DNA of 64,000 bases from Aristolochia californica (lineage: Eukaryota; Streptophyta; Magnoliopsida; Piperales; Aristolochiaceae), in the NCBI GenBank assembly GCA_029961685.1, contig JARWKL010000005.1, positions 14,660,164 to 14,724,163 of the forward strand, given 5' to 3'. The first letter of the stretch is position 1, and the number at the start of each line of letters is the position of its first letter. A program made the translations under genes and the position numbers. Shown here one piece after another: positions 37,740-49,784 of this stretch. Below the pieces are notes generated by a model that saw only the letters and a program-made list of their open reading frames with translations, was not told where the DNA came from and searched no databases.

Positions 37740-39051
37740 TGTTGAATTGCAATCCATAAGACATTTCAAACAAAAATATAGCCCGTTACGCATGATAAAT
37801 CACATTACAATCATCTATGATTAATTATGTCAGCTTTTTGCAAATGGGCAAAATAATGGCATGTTTGACTCAGGTAAATATCCCACCGCAAGTTCACCTG
37901 AGAATTTCATGAGCATTTTTTATTCTCTTTAAAAGCTTTGCATCCATAGCTCATTTGCATCTTTAACTTGTTTCAAACATGCATATCCATTTTTAAAACA
38001 TGTGTGGATGAAATCTCTTTCTTGCAAAATACCAAGCTATTAGGGTTAAACTAGTGGAATTTCCAAAAATTGGATAACAAAACTTTTGTGTTCATTTGAG
38101 TTGGGTGAATAAATTTTCTTTATTTATATTTTTTATTATTTTAAATTTTTTCCATATATCAACTGTAAAATTTTCATTTTGTTGTAAGCTTTTTGCCTTG
38201 ATTGTCTTGCGGATGAAGGGAGAGCGAAAAGTTTTGATTTAAGAAAAAAGTGTACATCTAAAAGTGAAAAGCACAATGCACAATTGTAGGGAGAGATAAT
38301 TCCAAAGAGTGTCTGTAATTTTTAGGGATTGTAAGCTTTTTTTAGTTTTTTTATCTCAAGTTTTGCAATCGTCGGGAAAAATTGGTGGCCGAGGATTTTT
38401 AACTGAGTGTTGAATTGCAATCCATAAGTCATTTCATACACAAAATAGCCCGTTATGCATGATAAATCACATTACAATCATCTATGATTAATTATGTCAG
38501 TTTTTGCAAATGGGCAAAATAATCGTAAGTTCACTTGAAAATTTATTGAATGTTTGTTATTCTCTTTAAAAGTTTTGCATCCATAGCTCATTTGAATCTT
38601 TAATATGTTTCAAACATGCATATCCATTTTTAAAACATGTGTGGATGAAATCTCTTTCTTGCAAAATTCCAAGCTATTAGGGTTAAACTAGTGGAATTTC
38701 CCAAAATTGGATAACAAAACTTTTGTGTTCATTTGTGGTGTGTGAATAAATTTTCTTCATTTACTTTTTTTATTGTTTTGAACTTTTTCCGTACATCAAC
38801 TTTGAAATTTTCATTTTGCAATGATCTATTTGCCTTTTTTGTTTACTGGATGCAGGGAGAGCGAAAAACTCGAAGTGTTGATTTAAGAAAAATGTGTACA
38901 TCTAACACGAAAATGCACAATGCACATATGTAGAGAGAGAAAATTCCAAAGAGTGTCTGTAATTTTTAGGGATTGTAAGCACCTTTTCGTTTTTATATCT
39001 CAGGTTTTGCAATCGTCGGGAAAAATGGGTTGCAGAGGATTTTTAACTGAG
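37740..39051 (+). repeat. Local dimer, copy 1: A + A/C
   Basis: A 37740-38407 and A/C hybrid 38408-39051. The A copy has private marks AGACATTTCAAAC, CCTGAGAATTT, ATACCAAGCTATTAGG, GAGTTGGGTG and TTGATTGTCTT, plus a loss of about 7 bp (GCGAAAAGTTTTGATT lacks GTCAAAG). All of these return in the next dimer. Confidence 0.87.
38408..39051 (+). repeat. Hybrid monomer A/C with a 30-bp deletion
   Basis: Type A (GATAAATCACATT, GCATCCATAGCTC, AAGCTATTAGGG, CCCAAAATTGG) switches to type C between 38710 and 38736 (GTGGTGTGTGAATAAATTTTC). Near 38523 GCAAAATAAT joins CGTAAGTTCAC, dropping about 30 bp. The C part carries TTACTGGATGCAGGG and GAAGTGTTGATT, shared with the hybrid at 39720-40395. Confidence 0.87.
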
Positions 39052-40395
39052 TGTTGAATTGCAATCCATAAGACATTTCAAATAAAAATATATCCCGTTA
39101 CGCATGATAAATCACATTACAATCATCTATGATTAATTATGTCAGCTTTTTCCAAATGGGCAAAATAATGGCATGTTTGACTCGGGTAAATATCCTACCG
39201 CAAGTTGACCTGAGAATTTATTGAGCGTTTGTTATTCTCTTTAAAAGCTTTGCATCCATAGCTCATTTGCATCTTTAACATGTTTCAAAGATGCATATCC
39301 ATTTTTAAAACATGTGTGGATGAAATCTCTTTCTTGCAAAATACCAAGCTATTAGGGTTAAACTAGTGGAATTTCCAAAAATTGGATAACTATACTTTTG
39401 TGTTTATTTGAGTTGGGTGAATAAATTTTATTTATTTATATTTTTTATTGTTTTAAATTTTTTCCATACATCAACTATAAAATTTTCATTTTGTTGTAAG
39501 CTTTTTGCCTTGATTGTCTTCTGGATGAAGGGAGAGCGAAAATTTTTGATTTAAGAAAAAAGTGTACATTTAAAATTGAAAATCACAATGCACAATTGTA
39601 GGGAGAGATAATTCCAAAGAGTGTCTGTAATTTTTAGGGATTGTAAGCTCTTTTTAGTTTTTTTATCTTAGGTTTTGCAATCGTCGGGAAAAATTGGTGG
39701 CCGAGGATTTTTAACTGAGTGTTGAATTGCAATCCATCAGTCATTTCATACAACAATATAGCCAGATACACATGATAAATCATATTACAATCATCTATGA
39801 TTAATTATGTCAGTTTTTTGCAAATGGGCAAAATAATGGCATGTTTGACTCGGGTAAATATCCCGCCGCAAGTTCACTTGAGAATTTAATGAGCATTTGT
39901 TATTCTCTTTAAAAGCTTTGCATCCATAGCTCATTTGCATCTTTAACTTGTTTCAAACTTGCATATCCATTTTTAAAACATGTGTGGATGAAATCTCTTT
40001 CTTGCAAAATTCCAAGCTATTAGGGTTAAACTCGTGGAATTTCCCAAACATGGATAACAAAACTATTGTGTTCATTTGTGGTGTGTGAATAAATTTTCTT
40101 CATTTACTTTTTTTATTGTTTTAAACTTTTTCCGTACATCAACTATGAAATTTTCGTTTTGATGTGATCTATTTGCCTTTTTTGTTTACTGGATGCAGGG
40201 AGAGCGAAAAAACTCGTAGTGTTGATTTAAGAAAAATGTGTACATCCAAAACGAAAATGCACAATGCACATATGTAGAGAGAGATAATTCCAAAGAGTGT
40301 CTGTAATTTTTAGGGATTGTAAGCACCTTTTCGTTTTTATATCTCAGGTTTTGCAATCGTCGGGAAAAATGGGTTGCGGAGGATTTTTAGCTGAG
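39052..40395 (+). repeat. Local dimer, copy 2: A + A/C
   Basis: A 39052-39719 and A/C 39720-40395. The A repeats the marks of the A at 37740 (AGACATTTCAAAT, CCTGAGAATTT, ATACCAAGC, GAGTTGGGTG, TTGATTGTCTTC). The A/C hybrid switches between 40041 and 40080 and shares TTACTGGATGCAGGG with its sister, but lacks the 30-bp deletion. Confidence 0.87.
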
Positions 40396-43051
40396 TGTTG
40401 AATTGCAATCCATAAGTCATTTCATACAAAAATATAGCCCGTTACGCATGATAAATCACATTACAATCATCTATGATTAATTATGTCAGCTTTTTGCAAA
40501 TGGGCAAATTAATGGCATGTTTGACTCGGGTAAATATCCCACCGCAAGTTCATTTGAGAATTTCATGAGCGTTTGTTATTCTCTTTAAAAGCATTGCCTC
40601 CAGATCTCATTTGCATCTTTAACATGTTTCAAACATGCATATCCATTTTTAAAACATGTGTGGACGAAATCTCTTTCTTGCAAAATTCCAAGCTATTAGG
40701 CTTAAACTTGTGGAATTTCCCAAAATTGGGTAACAAAATTTTTGTGTTCATTTGTGTTGGGTGAATAAATTTTCTTAATTTATATTTGTTATTGTTTTAA
40801 ATTTTTTCCATACATCAAGTATAAAATTTTCATTTTATTGTAAGCTTTTTGCCTTGTTTTCTTTCGGGATGAAGGGAGAGCGAAAAGTCAAAGTTTTGAT
40901 TTAAGAAAAAAGTGTACATCTAAAAGAGAAAAGCACAATGCACAAATGTAGGGAGAGATAATTCCAAAGAGTGTGTGTAATTTTTAGGGATTGTAAGGTC
41001 TTTTTAGTTTTTATATCTCAGGTTTTGCAATCATCGTGAAAAATTGGTGGTAGTGGATTTTTAACTGTGTGTTGAATTGCAATCCATAAGTCATTTCATA
41101 CAAAAAATAGCCCGTTATGCATGATAAATCACATTAAAATCATCTATGATTAATTATGTCAGCTTTTTGGAAATGGGCAAAATAATGGCATGTTTGACTC
41201 GGGTAAATATCCCTCCGCAAGTTCACTTGAGAATTTAATGAGCGTTTGTTATTCTCTTTAAAAGCTTTGCAGTCAGAGCTCATTTTCTTCTTTAACATGT
41301 TTCAAACATGCATATCCATTTTTAAAACATGTGTGGATGAAATCTCTTTCTTTTAAAATTCCAAGCTATTAGGGTTAAACTAGTGGAATTTCCAAAAATT
41401 GGATAACAAAACTTTTGTGTTCATTTGTGTTGGGTGGATAAATTTTCTTTATATATATTTGTTATTGTTTTAAATTTTTTCCATTCAGCAACTATAAAAT
41501 TTTCATTTTGTTCTCAGCTTTTTGCCTTGATTGTCTTCCGGATGAAGGGAGAGCGAAAAGTTTTGATTTAAGAAAAAAGTGTACATCTAAAATGGAAAAG
41601 CACAATGCACAATTGTAGGGAAAGATAATTCCAAAGAGTGTCTGTAATTTTTAGTGATTGTTAGCTCTTTTAAGTTTTTATATCTCAGGTTTTGCAATTG
41701 TCAGGAAAAATTGGTGGCAGTCGATTTTTAACTGAGACTTGAATTGCAATCCATAAGTCATTTCATACAAAAATAAAACCCGTTACGCATGATAAATCAC
41801 TTTACAATCACCTATGATAGTTAGATCAAATTTTTGAAAATGGGAAAAATAATGATAGGCCCGGGTAAATATCCCACCGCACGTTCACTTGAGAATTTAA
41901 TGAGGGTTTGTTATTCTTTTTAAAAGCTTTGGATCCATAGGTCATTTGAATCTTTAACATGTTTCAAGCAAGCATATCCATTTTTAAAACATGTGTAGAA
42001 AAAATCTCCTTCATGTAAAATTCCAAGCTTAATAGGGTATGACTAATGGAATTTCCCAAACTTGGATAACAAAACTTTTGTGTTCATTTGTGGTGTCTGA
42101 ATAGATATTTTTTATTTACATTAGATATTATTTTAAATATTTTCCACACATCAACTATGCAATTTTTACTTTTTTGTGATCTTTTTTGCCTTTTTTGTTT
42201 ACAGGATGAAGGGGGAGCAAAAACTCAAAGTTCTGATTTAAGAAAAAAGTGTACATCTAAAATGGAAATGCACAATGTACAAATGTAGAGAGAGATATTT
42301 CATATGCACTTTTTCGTTTTTATATCTAAGGTTTTGCAATCGTCGGGAAACAAGGGTGGCGGGCGATTTTTAACTGAGTGTTGACTTCAAATCCATAAGT
42401 CATTTCTTACAAAAATATAGCCCGTTACGCATGACAAATCACTTTACAATCAGCTATGATTGTTAGCTCAACTTTTTGAATATGGGCAAAATAATGGCTT
42501 GTTTGACTCCGGCAAAATCCCACCGCACGTTCACTTGAGAATTTAATGGGCATTTGTTATTCTCTTTAAAAGTTTTGGATCCATAGGTCATTTGAATCTT
42601 TAACATGTTTCTGGCATGCATATCCATTTTTAAAACATGTGTAGAAAAAATCTCCTTCATGTAAAATTCCAAGATATTAGTTTTGGACTAATGGAATTTC
42701 CCAAACTTGGTTAACAAAACTTTTGGGTTAATTTGTGGTGTGTGAATAAATTTTCTTCATTTACTCTTTTTATTGTTTTAAACTTTTTCCGTACATCAAC
42801 TATGAAATTTTCATTTTGCTGTGATCTATTTGCCTTTTTACTTTACGGGATGAAGGGAGAGCGAAAAACTCGAAGTTTTGATTTAAGAAAAATGTGTACA
42901 TCTAAAACATAAATGCACAATGCACATATGTAGAGAGATATAATTGCAAAGAGTGTCTGTAATTTTTTGGGATTGTAAGAACCTTTTCTTTTTTATATCT
43001 CAGTTTTTGCAACCGTCGGGAAAATTAAGTGGCGGAGGATTTTTAACTGAG
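40396..43051 (+). repeat. Rearranged unit A-A-B-C
   Basis: A 40396-41069, A 41070-41736, B with deletions 41737-42378, C 42379-43051. The second A carries TTGATTGTCTTC and the same short loss as the A monomers of the local dimers, so it probably belongs to that lineage. B returns here after an absence of more than 5 kb. Confidence 0.87.
41737..42378 (+). repeat. B monomer with two small deletions
   Basis: It starts ACTTGA instead of TGTTGA. AATGATAGGCCCGGG near 41852 lacks CTTGTTAGAC-type bases. Near 42300 GAGATATTTC joins ATATGCAC directly, removing about 28 bp (CAAAGAGTG...GGATCG). Length is 642 bp. Confidence 0.87.
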
Positions 43052-43725
43052 TGTTGAATTGCAATCCATAAGTCATTTCATACAAAAATATAGCCCGTTA
43101 CACATGATAAATCACCTTACAATCATCTATGATTAATTATGTCTACTTTTTGCAAATGGGCAAAATAATGGCATGTTTGACTCGGGTAAATATCCCACCG
43201 CAAGTTCACTTAAGAATTTAATGAGTGTTTGTTATTCTCATTAAAAGCTTTGGATCCATAGGTCATTTGAATCTTTAACATGTTTCGAGCACGCATATCC
43301 ATATTTAAAATATGTGCAGAAAAAATCTCCTTCATGTAATATTAGCTTAATAGGGTTGGACTAATGGAATTTCCCAAACTTAGATAACAAAACTTTTGTG
43401 TTCATTCGTGGTGTGTGAATACATATTTTTTTTTTAAATTAGTTATTCTTTTAAATATTTTCCACACATCAACTACAAAATTTTTATTTTGTTGTGATCT
43501 TTCTTGCCTATTTTGTTTTTCGGGTTGAAGGGGGAGCGAAAACTCAAAGTTCTGATTTAAGAAAAAAGTGTACATCTAAAATGGAAATGCACAATGCACA
43601 AATGCAGAGAGAGATATTTCAAAAGAGTGTCTGTATGTTTTAGGGATCGTATGCACTCTTTCGTTTTTATATCCAAGGTTTTGCAATCGTCGGGAAACGG
43701 GGGAGCCGGCCGATTTTTAACTGAG
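43052..43725 (+). repeat. Hybrid monomer A/B
   Basis: Type A through CCGCAAGTTCACTTAAG (43199-43215), type B from TGGATCCATAGGTC (43251). The B part has ATATTTAAAATATGTGCAG, GAATACATATT and TTTTTCGGGTTGAAGG, all shared with the B at 45068-45741. TGTAATATTAGCTTAATAGG lacks a few bases. Confidence 0.86.
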
Positions 43726-44395
43726 TGTTGACTTCAAATCCATAAGTCATTTCTTACAAAAATATAGCCCGTTACGCATGACAAATCACTTTACAATCAT
43801 CTATGATTGTTACCTCAACTTTTTGAATAAGGGCAAAATAATGCCTTGTTTGACTCGGGCAAATATCCCACTGCACGTGCACTTGAGAATTTAATGAGCG
43901 TTTATTCTCTTTAAAAGCTTGGGATCCTTAGGTCATTTTAATCTTTAACTTGTTTCTGGGATGCATATCCATTTTTAAAACATGTGTAGAAAAAATCTCC
44001 TTCATGTAAAATTCCAAGATATTAGTTTTGGACTAGTGGAATTTCCCAAACTTGGATACCAAAACTTTTGTGTTCATTTGTGGTGTGTGAAAAAATTTTC
44101 TTCATTTAATTTTTTTATTGTTTTAAACTTTTTCCATACATCAACTATTAAATTTTCATTTTGCTGTAATCTATTTGCCTTTTTTGTTTACGGGATGAAG
44201 GGAGAGCGAAAAACTCGAAGTTTTCATTTAAGAAAAATGTGTACATTTAAAACGGAAATGCACAATGTACATATGTAGAGAGGGATAATTCCAAAGAGTG
44301 TTTGTAATTTTTAGGGATTGTAAGCACCTTTTCGTTTTTATATCGCAAGTTTTGCAATCGTCGGGAAAAATGGGTTGCGGTGGATTTTAACTGAG
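43052..44395 (+). repeat. HOR reduced to a dimer: A/B + C
   Basis: A/B hybrid 43052-43725 and C 43726-44395. From the A/B switch onward this unit and the next A are closely matched by sequence about 2,015 bp to the right. Confidence 0.87.
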
Positions 44396-46415
44396 TGTTG
44401 AATTGCAATCCATAAGTCATTTCATACAAAAATATAGCCCGTTACGCATGATAAATCACATTACAATCATCTAAGTTTAATTATGTCGGCTTTTTGCAAA
44501 TGGGCAAAATAATGGCATGTTTGACTCGGGTAAATATCCCACCGCAAGTTCACTTGAGAATTTAAAGAGCGTTTGTTATTCGCTTTAAAAGCTTTGAATC
44601 CATAGCTCATTTGCATCTTTAACATGTTTCAAACTTGCATATCCATTTTTAAAACATGTGTGGACGAAATCACTTTCTTGCCAAAGTCCAAACTATTAGG
44701 GTTAAACTAGTGGAATTTCACAAAATTGGATAACAAAACTTTTGTTTTCATTTGTGTTGGGTGAATAAATTTTGTTTATTTATTTGTTATTTTTTTAAAT
44801 TTTTTCCATACATCAACTATAAAAGTTTCATTTTGTTGTAAGCTTTTTGGCTTGTTTGTTTTCGGGATGAAGGGAGAACGAAAAGTCAAAGGTTTGGTTT
44901 AAGAAAAAAGTATACATCTAAAATGGAAAAGCACATCGCACAATTGTAGGGAGATATAATTCCAAAGATTGTCTGCAATTTTTAGGGATTGTAAGCTCTT
45001 TTTAGTTTTTTTATCTCAGGTTTTGCAATCGTCGGGAAAAATTGGTGGCAGAAGATTTTTAACTGAGTGTTGAATTGAAATCCATAAGTCATTTCATACA
45101 AAATTATAGCCCGTTACGCATGATAAATCATTTTACAATCATCTCAGATTGTTAGATCAAATATTTGAAAATGGGCAAAATAATGACTTGTTAGACTCGG
45201 GTAAATATCCCACCGCAAGTTCACTTAAGAATTTAATGAGCGTTTGTTATTCTCATTAAAAGCTTTGGATCCATAGGTCATTTGAATCTTTAACATGTTT
45301 CGAGCATGCATATCCATATTTAAAATATGTGCAGAAAAAATCTCCTTCATGTAATATTCCAAGCTTAATAGGGTTGGACTAATGGAATTTCCCAAACTTG
45401 GATAACAAAACTTTTGTGTTCATTTGTGGTGTGTGAATACATTTTTTTTTTAAATTAGTTATTATTTTAAATATTTTCCACACATCAACTATAAAATTTT
45501 TATTTTGTTGTGATCTTTTTTGCCTTTTTTGTTTTTCGGGTTGATGGAGGAGCGAAAACTCAAAGTTCTGATTTAAGAAAAAAGTGTACATCTAAAATGG
45601 AAATGCACAATGCACAAATGTAGCGAGAGATATTTCAAAAGAGTGTCTGTATTTTTTAGGGATCATATGCACTCTTTCGATTTTATATCCAAGGTTTTGC
45701 AATCGTCGGGAAACGGGGGAGGCAAGCGATTTTTAACTGAGTGTTGACTTCAAATCCATAAGTCATTTCTTACAAAAATATAGCCCGTTACGCATGAGAA
45801 ATCACATTACAATCATTTATGATTGTTAGCTCAACTTTTTGAATAAGGGCAAAATAATGCCTTGTTTGACTCGGGCAAATATCCCACCGCACGTTCACTT
45901 GAGAATTTAATGAGCGTTTGTCATTCTCTTTAAAAGCTTTGGATCCATAGGTCATTTTAATCTTTAACATGTTTCTGGGATGCATATCCATTTTTAAAAC
46001 ATGTGTAGAAAAAATCTCCTTCATGTAAAATTCCAAGATATTAGTTTTGGACTAGTGGAATTTCCCAAACTTCGATAACAAAACTTTTGTGTTCATTTGT
46101 GGTGTGTGAATAAATTTTCTTCATTTACTCTTTTTATTGTTTTAAACTTTTTCCGTACATCAACTATTAAATTTTCATTTTGCTGTGATCTATTTGCCTT
46201 TTTTGTTTACGGGATGAAGGGAGAGCGAAAAACTCGAAGTTTTGATTTAAGAAAAATGTGTACATCTAAAACGGAAATGCACAATGTACATATGTAGAGA
46301 GGGATAATTCCAAAGAGTGTTTGTAATTTTTAGGGATTGTAAGCACCTTTTCGTTTTTAAATCTCAAGTTTTGCAATCGTCGGGAAAAATGGGTTGCGAT
46401 GGATTTTTAACTGAG
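44396..46415 (+). repeat. HOR unit A-B-C, partly a copy of the preceding sequence
   Basis: A 44396-45067, B 45068-45741, C 45742-46415. The B is type B at its start but reads CCGCAAGTTCACTTAAG (A-like) at 45213-45229, as in the A/B hybrid 2,015 bp to the left. The C repeats GAATAAGGGC, TAATGCCTTG, TGGGATGCATATCC and CAATGTACATATGTAGAGAGGG. Confidence 0.88.
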
Positions 46416-48436
46416 TGTTGAATTGCAATCCATAAGTCATTTCATACAAAAATATAGCCCGTTACGCATGATAAATCACATTACAATCATCTAAGTTTAA
46501 TTATGTCAGCTTTTTGCAAATGGGCAAAATAATGGCATGTTTGACTCGGGTAAATATCCGACGCAAGTTCACTTGAGAATTTAAAGAGCGTTTGTTATTC
46601 GCTTTAAAAGCTTTGCATCCATAGCTCATTTGCATCTTTAACATGTTTCAAACTTGCATATCCATTTTTAAAACATGTGTGGACGAAATCACTTTCTTGC
46701 AAAAGTCCAAACTATTAGGGTTAAACTAGTGGAATTTTACAAATTTGGATAACAAAACTTTTGTGTTCATTTGTGTTGGCTGAATACATTTTCTTTATTT
46801 ATAATATATATTGTTTTGAATTTTCTCCATACATCAACTATAAAATTTTCATTTTGTTGTAAGCCTTTTGCCTAGTTTGTTTTCGGGATGAAGGGAGAGC
46901 GAAAAGTCGAAGTTTTGATTTAAGAAAAAAGTGTAGATCTAAAATGGAAAAGCACAATGCACAATTGTAGGGAGAGATAATTCCAAAGAGTGTTTGTAAT
47001 TTTTAGGGATTGTAAGCTCTTTTTAGTTTTTATATCTCAGGTTTCGCAATCGTTGGGAAAAATTGGTGGGAGAGGATTTTTAACTGAGTGTTGAATTGCA
47101 ATCCATAAGTCATTTCATACAAAAATATAGCCCGTCACGCATGATAAATCACTTTACAATCTTCTATGATCGTTAGATCAAATTTTTTAAAATGGGCAAA
47201 ATAATGACTTGTTCGACTCGGGTAAATAACCCACCGCACGTTCACTTGAGAATTTAATGAGCTTTGTTATTCTCTTTAAAAGCTTTGGATCCATAGGTCA
47301 TTTGAATCTTTAACATGTTTCAAGCATGCATATTCATTTTTAAAACATGTGTAGAAAAAATCTCCTTCATGTAAAATTCCAAGCTTAATAGGGTTGGACG
47401 AATGGAATTTCCCAAACTCGGATAACAAAACTTTTGTGTTCATTTGTGGTGTGTGAATAGATATTTTTTATTGACATTAGTTATTATTTTAAATATTTTC
47501 CACACGTCAACTATAAAATTTTTATTTTGTTGTGATCTTTTTTGCCTTTTTTGTTTACGGGATGAAGGGGGAGCGAAAACTCAAAGTTCTGATTTAAGAA
47601 AAAAGTGTACATCTAAAATGGAAATGCTCAATGCACAAATGTAGAAAGAGATATTTCCAAAGAGTGTCTGTACATTTTAGGGATCGTATGCACTTTTTCA
47701 TTTTTATATCTAAGGTTTTGCAATCGTCGAGAAACGGGGGAGGCGGGCGATTTTTAACTGAGTGTTGACTTCAAATCCATAAGTCATTTCTTACAAAAAT
47801 ATAGCCCGTTTCACTTGAAAAATCACTTTAAAATATTCTATGATTGTTAGCTCAACTTTTTGAATATGGGCAAAATAATGGCTTGTTTGACTCAGGCAAA
47901 TATCCCACCGCACGTTCACTTGAGAATTTAGTGAGCGTTTGTTATTCTCTTTAAAAGCTTCAGATCCATAGGTCATTTGAATCTTTAACATGTTTCTGGC
48001 ATGCATATCAATTTTTAAAACATGTGTAGAAAAAATCTCCTTCATGTAAAATTCCAAGATATTAGTTTTGGACTAGAGGAATTTTCCAAACTTGGATAAC
48101 AAAACTTTTGTGTTCATTTGTGGGGTGTGAACAAATTTTCTTCCTTTACTTTTTTAATTGTTTTAAACTTTTTCCGTACATCAACTATAAAAATTTCATT
48201 TTGCTGTGATCTATTTGCCTTTTTTCTTTACGGGATGAAGGGAGAGCGAAAAACACGAAGTTTTGATTTAAGAAAAATGTGTACATCTAAAACGGAAATG
48301 CACAATGCACATATGTAGAGAGAGTTAATTCCAAAGAGTGTCTATAATTTTTAGGGATTATAAGCACCTTTTCGTTTTTATATCTTAGGTTTTGCAATCG
48401 TCGGGAAAAATGGGTTGCGGAGGATTTTTAACTGAA
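46416..48436 (+). repeat. HOR unit A-B-C
   Basis: A 46416-47088, B 47089-47762, C 47763-48436. The first half of A matches the A at 44396 (ATCTAAGTTTAATTATG, AATTTAAAGAGCG, TTATTCGCTTT, AAATCACTTTC, AAGTCCAAACTATTAGG). After about 46760 they diverge, which marks the right edge of the duplicated block. Confidence 0.88.
47089..47762 (+). repeat. Representative type-B monomer
   Basis: Type B starts like A (TGAATTGCAATCC) but then has GATAAATCACTTT, TTGTTAGATCAAAT, AATGACTTGTTAGAC, the BamHI-containing GGATCCATAGGTC, CAAGCATGC, GTGTAGAAAAAATCTCC, AAGCTTAATAGGGTTGG, GGTGTGTGAATAGATAT, AAATGCAC...CAAATGTAGAG, GAGATATTTCC, CGTATGCACTTTTTCG, ATCTAAGG and a G-rich terminus AAACGGGGGAGGCGGG. That terminus is the most GC-rich part of any monomer type. 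Confidence 0.9.
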
Positions 48437-49109
48437 TGTTGAATTGCAATCCATAAGTCATTTCATACAAAAATATTGCCCGTTACGCATGATACATCAC
48501 ATTACAATCATCTATGATTAATTATGTCAACTTTTTGCAAATAGAAAAATAATGGCATGTTTGACTCGGGTAAATATCCCACCGCAAGTTCACTTGAGAA
48601 TTTAATGAGAGTTTGTTATTCTCTTTAAAAGCTTTGCATGCATTGCTCATTTGCATCTTTAACATGTTTCAAACATGCATCTCCATTTTTAAAACATGTG
48701 TGGATGAAAACTCTTTCTTGCAAAATTACAAGCTATTAGGGTTAAACTAGTGGAATTTCCAAAAATTGGATAACAAAACTTTTGTGTTCATTTGTGTGGG
48801 GTGAATAAATTTTCTTTGTTTGTATTTTTTATTGTTTTAAATTTTTTCCTTACATCAACTATAAAATTTTCATTTTGTTGTAAGCTTTTTGCATTGTTTG
48901 TTTTCGGGATGAAGGGAGAGCGAAAAGTCAAAGTTTTGATTTAATAAAAGTGTGTACATCAAAAATGGAAAAGCACTTTGCGGAATTGTCGGGAGAGATA
49001 ATTCCAAAGAGTGTCTGTAATTTTTAGGGATTGTAAGCTCTTTTTAGTTTTTATATCTCAGGTTTTGCAATCGTCGCGAAAAATTGGTGGCAGAGGATTT
49101 TTAACTGAG

Positions 49110-49784
49110 TGTTGAATTGCAATCCATAAGTCATTTCATACAAAAATATAGCCCGTTACCCATGATAAATCACTTTACAATCATCTATGATTGTTAGATC
49201 AAATTTTTGAAAATGGGCAAAATAATGACTTGTTAGACTCGGGTAAATATCCCACCGCACGTTCACTTGAGAATTTAATGAGCGTTTGTTATTCTCTTTA
49301 AAAGCTTTGGATCCATAGGTCATTTTAATCTTTAACATGTTTCAAGAATGCAAATCCTTTTTTAAAACATGTGTAGAAAAAATCTCCTTCATGTAAAATT
49401 CCAAGCTTAATAGGGTTGGGCTATTGGAATTTCCCAAACTTGGATAACAAAATTTTTGTGTTCATTTGTGGTGTGTGAATAGATATTTTTTATTTAAATT
49501 ATTTATTATTTTAAATATTTTCCACACATCAACTATAAAATTTTTATTTTGTTTTGATCTTTTTTGCCTTTTTTGTTTACAGGAGGAAGTGGGAGCGAAA
49601 ACTCAAAGTTCTGATTTAAGAAAAAAGTGTACATCTAAAATGGAAAAGCACAATCCAGAATTGTAGGGAGACATAATTCCAAAAAGTGTCTGTAATTTTT
49701 AGGAAAATTATGCTCTTTTTAGTTTTTATATCTCCAGTTTTGCAATCGTCGGGAAAAATTGGTGGCAGAGGATTTTTAACTGTG
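49110..49784 (+). repeat. Hybrid monomer B/A
   Basis: Type B through GTGTACATCTAAAATGG (about 49642), then type A (AAAAGCACAATCCAGAATTG, GGGAGACATAATTCC, TTTTTAGTTTTTATATC, AAATTGGTGGCAGAGG). The switch lies at about 49615-49645. Confidence 0.85.
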
